This document shows, in pieces, positions 58,082 through 64,000 of a DNA stretch of 64,000 nt (within the stretch, counting starts at the first letter, position 1; every line of letters starts with the position of its first letter). The notes below the pieces were generated by a model. That model worked only from the letters and a program-made list of their open reading frames with translations. It was not told the DNA's origin and did not search any database. Origin of the DNA: an uncultured Treponema sp. (GTDB lineage: Bacteria; Spirochaetota; Spirochaetia; Treponematales; Treponemataceae); NCBI RefSeq assembly GCF_934725225.1, contig NZ_CAKVAM010000006.1:156846-220845 (forward strand). Reading direction: 5' to 3'. A program made the translations under genes and the position numbers.

Positions 58082-59098
58082 ATGGCAGAAACAGAAGTCT
58101 ATCTTTTTACAGGTCCAGAAGCCGGTGAAAAAAACGAAGCAATAGAAAATCTCCGGGATGCAGCCTCAAAGAAAAACAACGGAATTGAGCAGTACAAATA
58201 TTACGCCGCCGATGTAAGAATTGAAGACATTGTAGCCCAGCTTCAAAATGCAAGCCTTTTTTCTCCGGCGCTTTTTATAACACTTAGAAATGCCGAGCAA
58301 ATAAAGCAGAAAAGCGACATTGAATCTCTTGTTTCCTGGATAAAGGCTTCTAAAAATTCTCCAAACACGCTTGTTTTAATTTCCGAAGAAAATTCCATAG
58401 ACAAAAAAATTGAAAGCGCAGTTCCTTCCAGCCACAAAAAAATTTTCTGGGAAATGTTTGAAAACAGAAAGCCTCAGTGGGTTGAAAATTTCTTCAGGAA
58501 AAACGGATTTTCTATTGCGCCGGACGCAGTTGAGCAAATTCTTGAAATGGTCGAAAACAACACGGAAAGCCTCAAGTCTGAGTGCTCAAGATTTTTCTTT
58601 TGCTTTGAAAAAGGCGCAACAATTACTTCCGCTGACGTGGAAAAAATTCTTTCGCACAACAGGGAAGAAAATGCGTTTACACTTTTTGACTCAATGGCAG
58701 ACACTTCAAAAAATCCCCAGCAACGTTTTGAAAATTCACTAGAAATTCTTCAGAAAATCCGCGCAACAAAAGAATCAAACGGAATCGCATTAATCGCAGG
58801 ACTCACATATTGCTTTAGGCAGCTTAGGCTATGGCATTCGCTTCATTCAGACGGAAAATCTCCAGCCGACTCAGAGCTAAAGTCATCAGGATTTTCAGGC
58901 AAGCGGAATCAGGAAAAATACTCAAAGGCAGCAAAAATCTGGACAGCAGGCGCCGCATCTTCAGTTCTCGCGCTTCTTTCCGCAACCGACATTTCAATCA
59001 GGGAAACAGGCTCTGTGCTTGAAGAAACCTACCTTTATATGCTCATTTATTCAATTGTAATAAAAAACGGACTTTTCTGCTCCGTATGCGAATATTAA
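58082..59098 (+). CDS. holA: DNA polymerase III delta subunit
   Basis: 338 residues; clamp-loader subunit that opens the beta clamp. The N-terminal fold begins EVYLFTGPEAGEKNEAIENL and then YYAADVRIEDIVAQLQ, as in HolA; the C-terminal region with FRQLRLWHSLH and RNQEKYSKAAKIW matches the helical collar domain. The sequence is diverged from E. coli. It starts 1 bp after lexA and ends the operon. Confidence 0.85.
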   Translation: MAETEVYLFTGPEAGEKNEAIENLRDAASKKNNGIEQYKYYAADVRIEDIVAQLQNASLFSPALFITLRNAEQIKQKSDIESLVSWIKASKNSPNTLVLISEENSIDKKIESAVPSSHKKIFWEMFENRKPQWVENFFRKNGFSIAPDAVEQILEMVENNTESLKSECSRFFFCFEKGATITSADVEKILSHNREENAFTLFDSMADTSKNPQQRFENSLEILQKIRATKESNGIALIAGLTYCFRQLRLWHSLHSDGKSPADSELKSSGFSGKRNQEKYSKAAKIWTAGAASSVLALLSATDISIRETGSVLEETYLYMLIYSIVIKNGLFCSVCEY

Positions 59099-59122
59099 AA
59101 AATGATATTTAAACAAAAAAAA

Positions 59123-59155
59123 TCCGCCTGAAAAACAAGCGGACTTTCTTTTTAA
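59123..59155. terminator. Terminator between holA and rpsD
   Basis: TCCGC (59123-59127) pairs with GCGGA (59139-59143), A-rich upstream and T-rich downstream, so it can stop transcripts from both convergent genes. Confidence 0.65.
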
Positions 59156-59167
59156 AGCGGAATCTAA

Positions 59168-59761
59168 TTATTTAGAGTAGAATTCAACAACGAGCTGTTC
59201 ATTGATTTCTACAGGAATTTCTTCGCGCTTTGGCATCATGATAAGTTTTCCAGAGAAAGCTTCTTCTGAAACTTCAATATAAGCAAGCGGACGGCGGTTT
59301 CCATTAAGGAAGCTTGTCTTGAACTGCTCATTTTTCTGGGCTTTTTCACAAAGTGTTACAACCTGACCCGGTTTTATCTGGAAAGACGGAATGTTGATTT
59401 TTTTGCCATCAACACGAACGTGTCCATGAGAAACAACCTGACGAGCCATGCGGATTGAATTTGCAAAACCAATGCGGTAAACAAGGTTATCAAGGCGAGT
59501 TTCAAGACCAACGATAAGATTTTCACCAGTCTTTCCTTCTTTTCTTGAAGCGATGTCGTAATAACGGCGAAGCTGACGCTCAAGAATTCCATAGTAAGCC
59601 TTTACCTTCTGTTTTTCGCAAAGCTGTTTTCCGTATTCAGAAGTTTTCTTTGACTTCTTGAAAGCCGGATCATTTGCTCTGTTCATTGCCTTTGGGTGTC
59701 CGCAGACATTTACACCAAGTCTTCTGCATTCCTTAAAACGAGGATTTCTTCTAGTTGCCAT
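59168..59761 (-). CDS. rpsD: 30S ribosomal protein S4
   Basis: 197 residues. N-terminal RRNPRFKECRRLGVN with a Cys pattern, then the S4 RNA-binding domain (LETRLDNLVYRIGFANSIRMARQVVSHGHVRVDGKKINIPS, in pieces). Binds 16S rRNA in early assembly and can repress its own operon in other bacteria. It is on its own here, not in the alpha operon. AGGAG precedes the start. Confidence 0.96.
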   Translation of the reverse strand: MATRRNPRFKECRRLGVNVCGHPKAMNRANDPAFKKSKKTSEYGKQLCEKQKVKAYYGILERQLRRYYDIASRKEGKTGENLIVGLETRLDNLVYRIGFANSIRMARQVVSHGHVRVDGKKINIPSFQIKPGQVVTLCEKAQKNEQFKTSFLNGNRRPLAYIEVSEEAFSGKLIMMPKREEIPVEINEQLVVEFYSK

Positions 59762-59936
59762 AATTTTTACTCCTATTCACCATGGTGATTTTCTCACCAA
59801 TTTTTGCCGCGGTGAGGGATATAAATTAGTTCAGAAATTATATAAAACTTTCAAACTAATTTCAATAGAGATTTTTGTAAGTGCCGAAGATCGGTCTTTG
59901 TCAAAAACACTCAATAAATGAGTTGGTTTCAAATTT

Positions 59937-60284
59937 CTATTCAGTGGATTTTACAATTCCATATTCGATAATTGCAAAAATTAACAAAAATATTCCATTT
60001 ATAATTATGTAAGGAGCTATTTTTACTCCCACAAATCCAAAAATTAAATTGCTTAACAAAAAAATAATAAAGAAAATAAGGGAAACAATCCTAAAATTAA
60101 TATTTCCGCTCCTTCCTTCTATTTTAACTCCTAAAGTACCAATTAAAGTTATGGCAAAACACAAGCCACTTCCAATTGCAAGCAGAATACAGAATGACTC
60201 TCCTGAATTTGCAGCATAAAAGCCATAACCTGCAAGCGCAGAAATTAAGACTGACAATATACTTAAAAAGAAATTTGCTTTCAT
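59937..60284 (-). CDS. Small four-helix membrane protein
   Basis: 115 residues from the ATG at 60284, which has AAGGAG upstream. Four hydrophobic segments (~5-25, ~30-50, ~65-85, ~90-110). No motif; function unknown. It follows the SPFH gene by 13 bp and belongs to that cluster. Confidence 0.7.
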   Translation of the reverse strand: MKANFFLSILSVLISALAGYGFYAANSGESFCILLAIGSGLCFAITLIGTLGVKIEGRSGNINFRIVSLIFFIIFLLSNLIFGFVGVKIAPYIIINGIFLLIFAIIEYGIVKSTE

Positions 60285-60297
60285 AAAATACATCTCC

Positions 60298-61680
60298 TTA
60301 CATTGCAGGTGGAACTGGCGGTACATTCTGAGCAAAAAGCGCAGCTAATTCTTGAATTTCACCAGCTGGCTGCCAGCTTGTCATTCCAGCTTTCCATACC
60401 ATGCTGTTTTTTGAGAATTGTCCGCTTGCAGCCATCTGCGAAAGAACCTGAACTGTATAAGGGCCTGTGCTTTGACCATTCACAGCAACATTGTACTGAA
60501 TAACTGGCGGCGGAGGAGGAACTGCAGCGTCAGTCATTTTTGGAGAAAATTGTTGATTTATTCCGCCTAAGGCTCCATTCATCATTCCTGCCATATTCTG
60601 ACCGATGGCGCTTCCCATTGCCATACCTGCCATCATGCCAGCAGGATTGAATCCGCTTCCGTTACCAAGGTTTACTCCAGCTCCGCCGTTCGCTCCCATA
60701 TTGCCAAGAGCAGCTGCGCCGGCAATTCCAACTTCCGTTTGTTTTTCAACCTGAAAGGCAGAAAGGTTTGCGCTTTCTGTCTGAAGCTTCTGCGCACGCT
60801 GCATTTCCTCACGCTGAATACGCTGCGTTTCTTCAAGATTTTCCATCTGAACACGCTGCATATCCTGCATCTGCTTGATGTTTACTGCAGCCTGAGCCTG
60901 CGTTGTCTGAGTTGTTATATCAGCTGTAACAGCTTTTAGCTCCTTATAACCTTCACTGCCTTTGTCTAATTCAACGTCAGAAATATCTACCGCGCTTACA
61001 GTTACTCCAAAATCATTTTGCAGGCGAGGCTTTATATAATTCTCAACAGTCTCATTTATCAAAAAAATCTTTCTCTCCAGCTGAATCAAAGGAATTCCTG
61101 TGTCTGACGGAATATTTGAAACCACACCTTTTACATACTTTATAACAGAATCACGGATCTGAGCTTGAAAGGAATCCAGATTAAAATCTATCAGGCGGTG
61201 CAGCTTTATAAATTCCTTATAATCTGAAATCTTAAAGCTGATTGTTCCCCGAACTGCTACAGGAACTGCGTAGTCCGAAAAACGAGAATCTGCCACATCA
61301 AAAAAAGGCACGCCAAATTTTATCTGAATAATTCCTGCAAGGTTGATAAAGTAGATTTCTGCCTGAAAAGGACTTTTCCCTCCAAAGGCAGCTCCTGCAA
61401 TTGAGGCAAGAATCGGAAAATTGCCTGTTTTTATTGCTTTGTCGTAAGGTCCTTCAATAAAATCCTGCTGGCTCCCATCCTTTTGAGGATAGACAAAAAT
61501 AGCCACTTCTCCTTCTTTTACACGGAGAGAAGAACCATAACGTATTGCATTTTCTTTTTTAGTGGTGTTTGCAGCCTCACCTTGCGGTCGCCACTTCCAT
61601 ATAAGGTAGCTTGGCTCATCACAGCGGATGACATCAAGCATGCCGCCTTCATTTGTCTTGTTTTTTCCAAAAAGTCCCAT
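60298..61680 (-). CDS. SPFH/Band-7 domain protein with a C-terminal GYF_2 domain
   Basis: 460 residues. An N-terminal SPFH region (~20-250; FEVKEGEVAIFVY-type opening as RVKEGEVAIFVYPQ, then FINLAGIIQIKFG), a long Gln/Met-rich coiled coil (~255-320), a Gly/Met-rich stretch and a C-terminal GYF_2 domain (~395-440; YNVAVNGQSTGPYTVQVLSQM, in pieces, then WKAGMTSWQPAG). It matches YdjI-type proteins. SPFH proteins form membrane or cytosolic rings. Co-directional with the zinc-ribbon and SIR2 genes. Confidence 0.85.
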   Translation of the reverse strand: MGLFGKNKTNEGGMLDVIRCDEPSYLIWKWRPQGEAANTTKKENAIRYGSSLRVKEGEVAIFVYPQKDGSQQDFIEGPYDKAIKTGNFPILASIAGAAFGGKSPFQAEIYFINLAGIIQIKFGVPFFDVADSRFSDYAVPVAVRGTISFKISDYKEFIKLHRLIDFNLDSFQAQIRDSVIKYVKGVVSNIPSDTGIPLIQLERKIFLINETVENYIKPRLQNDFGVTVSAVDISDVELDKGSEGYKELKAVTADITTQTTQAQAAVNIKQMQDMQRVQMENLEETQRIQREEMQRAQKLQTESANLSAFQVEKQTEVGIAGAAALGNMGANGGAGVNLGNGSGFNPAGMMAGMAMGSAIGQNMAGMMNGALGGINQQFSPKMTDAAVPPPPPVIQYNVAVNGQSTGPYTVQVLSQMAASGQFSKNSMVWKAGMTSWQPAGEIQELAALFAQNVPPVPPAM

Positions 61681-61812
61681 ATTGTTCTCCAGTTAAACTA
61701 TTAAGGAAACACTTTCATAAAGCATATTTATCAGTGCTGTGACAAAGCGCTGCGCAATGCCACAAGCTATGCAGATTTTTTTTATAATCACTCTGATTAA
61801 ATATGAGCCAAA

Positions 61813-62928
61813 TTACCATCCTCTTTTTTCATCCAACCATTGCTCATAATATGCATCAATGAAGCTGGTCATCTTAAAGCTAAATTTCCCTCTCTCGTGC
61901 AATTTTATTGCCAGATTTTCACAGTCCTTTCTGCTTCCTGCAATCTGTGTAAGCCTGATTTCTAATTTTATTGGCTTGTTTATATCGTTTTCGTCAGAGT
62001 TCATCAGTCTTTCTGACACCTGATGAACATTGTCAAATCCATGTAGCACTGCATTCTGGGATTGATATGGGCAAGCAATAGCCGCTTCGTGTCCTAAAGT
62101 CCTAAAGAAAACTGAACCATGAAAATCAGGAGATAAGTAATATTCAGGATAGACTTCTTTGAGGCGCTCCACTACTTCATTTTTAACATCTGCAATAGGC
62201 TGAAGTTCCACGGTTGCAGTCGTATCAAGGCACCACACAGGCTTGTCTGAGTCTGTTTCAACTCTTTTAGAGATATTGGTCGTTTCAATCTTTGCGTCAG
62301 AAAGAACTTCAAAATACTTGGTGCGGTCTATTACAACATTCTCTTTAGGAACAACGCAGCCGGAAACAAGTTCTGCCCGTTTTTTTTGTTTGACTGTAAA
62401 AACTCCGGCGACAGCAAGCATAAGCAATGCCGCTATTGAAATTTTTAACATTTTTCTTAAGAGCAGCTTGTTTTTTATTTTTTTTATCTCCCTGCCGGAG
62501 TTTTCAACTCCGTTCTTATAATCGTGCAGATACTGCATAAAATCAGAATCTGCTCCAAATACATCAAAGCCCTGGTTTACAATCAGACGGCACTTGTTGT
62601 TCCACACTGTCAGCCAAAAGACTTTGTCTTTTAATGCGGCATAATCTTTGTCTCTCTGGCTGGATGCATAATTTAAAAATCCGCGGATATCATTCTTGTT
62701 ATTTGGAATCGGGTAAGTTTCAACAAAATCCTTTTTCTCCGCATCAGTTTTCAATGAAACAAACTTCTTTGCAAATTCTTCCATCGTAGATGATGCATTT
62801 TCCTTTTCAATTACAAATCCGCAGGAAGGACATTTTGCCGTATCTGTAGCAATCTGAGCGCCACAATTCGGACATTTTCTGATTGCTCCGGCAAAAATTT
62901 GCTTTCTTTCTGTAAATTCTTCTGACAT
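61813..62928 (-). CDS. Zinc-ribbon membrane protein
   Basis: 371 residues. N-terminal zinc ribbon with two CxxC pairs (CPNCG ... CPSCG, ~19-38), a helical part, one membrane helix (~158-180, ISIAALLMLAVAGVF) and a C-terminal extracytoplasmic domain with mixed strands (~185-371). The design resembles bacterial sensor-adapter proteins. GGAG precedes the start. 14 bp after the SIR2 gene, so it is coupled to it. Confidence 0.75.
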   Translation of the reverse strand: MSEEFTERKQIFAGAIRKCPNCGAQIATDTAKCPSCGFVIEKENASSTMEEFAKKFVSLKTDAEKKDFVETYPIPNNKNDIRGFLNYASSQRDKDYAALKDKVFWLTVWNNKCRLIVNQGFDVFGADSDFMQYLHDYKNGVENSGREIKKIKNKLLLRKMLKISIAALLMLAVAGVFTVKQKKRAELVSGCVVPKENVVIDRTKYFEVLSDAKIETTNISKRVETDSDKPVWCLDTTATVELQPIADVKNEVVERLKEVYPEYYLSPDFHGSVFFRTLGHEAAIACPYQSQNAVLHGFDNVHQVSERLMNSDENDINKPIKLEIRLTQIAGSRKDCENLAIKLHERGKFSFKMTSFIDAYYEQWLDEKRGW

Positions 62929-62941
62929 TTTTATAACTCCT

Positions 62942-63880
62942 CTAATCTGTATTTTTTATTTCTTCCTTTATTTTCTTTAGGCAAAGACTGTAAAAATCAG
63001 AATTATATTTTTTTGCTTTTTCTATCTGAACAATATTTATTCCAAACGACTCAAGAATTTTTTGTTTTGCAGCTCTCTTAGCTTTTGCGCTATTATCTTC
63101 AATGCAGTCAACTGGAATATCGTAGTAGTTTATATTATTGTTTTTTATTCTTTGCAGGATTTTTTTCCTGTAATTCAAAATCCACCAAAGGTCGATTTCT
63201 TCATCACAAAGAGAAAGGCCTAGAATATCTATAGTCGTATTTTCCTTGAAAAAATAATCTATCCACGAAACTGACTTGTTTTCTGTTTTGTTTTTATAGT
63301 TTTTTTCAGAATATTTTTGCACAACAAAATTTTCGATTTTGCTCAGATTTTCTGTATATTGTTCATACCCCAAACAGATTGTAGATGGATTTCTAAAGTA
63401 TCCGTGTATAAAAAAAATTGATTTTTGGATTTTGTCATATATAAAATCTAATCTTCGAAATTGAACATTGTTTTCATACGTAAGATGTTTTTCTTTAGGA
63501 TCCCCGTCATTTTCAATCACATTAGCCTTGCTGATTACAAGGTTGTTGTCAAAATTCGTTGTTAGAATAACATTATAAATATTCCAAAGCTTATGCACAA
63601 AATTTGATTTATCCCCCACATACTCTTTTACTAATAAGCGAAGTTCTTTTTCTGTTTTATTTTGATCAGCAGATTTCTTGCAAAGCGATTCGAAAAACAA
63701 GGTAGGTGAAATGTTATTTATTTCTTCTATTTTTTCAGATTCAGGACTTTTATCTTTTTGGATTAGCTTTTCCTGAACATAAGAAAGCATATCATTCCAG
63801 CTAATTTTCTGCGCATCGCTGATACCGTTACCTGCGAGAAGAACTCTTCTTTCGGCTAAAAAACTTTCTTTTATTCCCAT
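62942..63880 (-). CDS. SIR2-like domain protein
   Basis: 312 residues from MGIKESFLAE with AGGGAT upstream; a longer in-frame start exists at 63940. The NAD-binding fold shows LLAGNGIS at the start (GAGxS-type), the NAD-contacting Asn in ILTTNFDNN, and the probable general-base His in FFIHGYFRNPST. These are the three landmarks of SIR2 NADases used in anti-phage systems (Thoeris ThsA, DSR, pAgo-SIR2), not of classical deacetylases, as no zinc finger is present. First gene of the cluster. Confidence 0.8.
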   Translation of the reverse strand: MGIKESFLAERRVLLAGNGISDAQKISWNDMLSYVQEKLIQKDKSPESEKIEEINNISPTLFFESLCKKSADQNKTEKELRLLVKEYVGDKSNFVHKLWNIYNVILTTNFDNNLVISKANVIENDGDPKEKHLTYENNVQFRRLDFIYDKIQKSIFFIHGYFRNPSTICLGYEQYTENLSKIENFVVQKYSEKNYKNKTENKSVSWIDYFFKENTTIDILGLSLCDEEIDLWWILNYRKKILQRIKNNNINYYDIPVDCIEDNSAKAKRAAKQKILESFGINIVQIEKAKKYNSDFYSLCLKKIKEEIKNTD

Positions 63881-63932
63881 TTCGCTTATCCCTATGCTAA
63901 TCCGATTTTTCGAGCGCAGCGAAGAAAAATCA

Positions 63933-63995
63933 CAAACCACCCGTCAAACGGGTGGTTTGCACTTAGCCTATAAGGCTAGGGTCTCAAGCTGAGAC
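63933..63995. mobile_element. Three tandem hairpins, probable end of an IS200/IS605-type element
   Basis: Three perfect hairpins follow one another: 12-bp arms at 63933-63944/63948-63959 with a CAA loop, TAGCCT-ATA-AGGCTA (63964-63978), and GTCTCA-AGC-TGAGAC (63981-63995). The first and second resemble the subterminal hairpins of IS200/IS605 elements, whose transposase recognises structured single-stranded ends. The element itself would lie beyond position 64000. Confidence 0.4.
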
Positions 63996-64000
63996 TTAAG

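Noticed and set aside
1..64000. CRISPR arrays, tRNA and rRNA genes
   Set aside because: I saw no array-like repeats and no recognisable tRNA or rRNA sequence; a covariance-model scan would be needed to exclude a tRNA.

Overview
The window looks like a chromosomal segment of a low-GC, host-associated spirochaete, most likely a Treponema. The reasons are the gene set and its style: CarD with an acidic tail, a regulatory PTS (EI, HPr, HPr kinase, and an EIIA domain fused to an antiporter) with no sugar permease, an IspD-IspF fusion, a LacI-type sensor fused to GGDEF, and A-rich codon use. The genus is an inference; no rRNA or tRNA gene is visible here.

Layout. 0-15 kb is mostly housekeeping: der, ptsI, a c-di-GMP synthase, a lytic transglycosylase, birA, a PII-like/DUF1538 pair, luxS, a HAD phosphatase, M18 aminopeptidase, carD, ispDF, then a relB-yafQ toxin-antitoxin pair. 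15-24.5 kb is accessory: an XRE regulator beside small secreted and membrane proteins of unknown function, a transglutaminase-like exported protein, an AAC(3)-family acetyltransferase, a SUMF1-like lipoprotein, a bacterial voltage-gated cation channel and a CxxC-repeat protein. 25-39.4 kb is a defence-type island: two tandem WYL regulators, a small unknown protein, an AAA+ ATPase, a PcfJ-like protein, an SNF2-type helicase, a decayed phospholipase-D gene and a pair of DUF262 (GmrSD-like) proteins. 39.7-53 kb holds a DJ-1/PfpI protein, GNAT, TetR, serC-serA, a csoR-copA copper operon, an M16 peptidase and recQ. 53-59.8 kb holds the EIIA-antiporter, a methyltransferase, hprK-ptsH-lexA-holA and rpsD. 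59.9-64 kb is a SIR2-like/zinc-ribbon/SPFH-GYF2 cluster ending in a set of hairpins that resembles an IS200/IS605 end.

The strongest unexplained signal is in the 25-39.4 kb island. A 17-bp palindrome, CTATCA-N5-TGATAG, occurs perfectly five times, upstream of the small protein gene, the AAA+ gene, the PcfJ-like gene, the helicase gene and the DUF262 operon. In each case it lies 10 nt (10 or 11 for the first) before a -10-like hexamer, in the position where a -35 box should be. A degenerate copy has the same spacing before the first WYL gene. This makes the island a regulon, probably read by one or both WYL proteins. One ~86-bp promoter/operator segment is duplicated at the two ends of the block (29781 and 39354).

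A second pattern is genome-wide: ptsI, relB, both WYL genes, the SUMF1-like gene and hprK have a -10 hexamer ending exactly 7 nt before the A of ATG, most with a good -35 at 17 bp and no Shine-Dalgarno. carD and the GGDEF gene are 3 nt off. These are predicted leaderless or nearly leaderless mRNAs.
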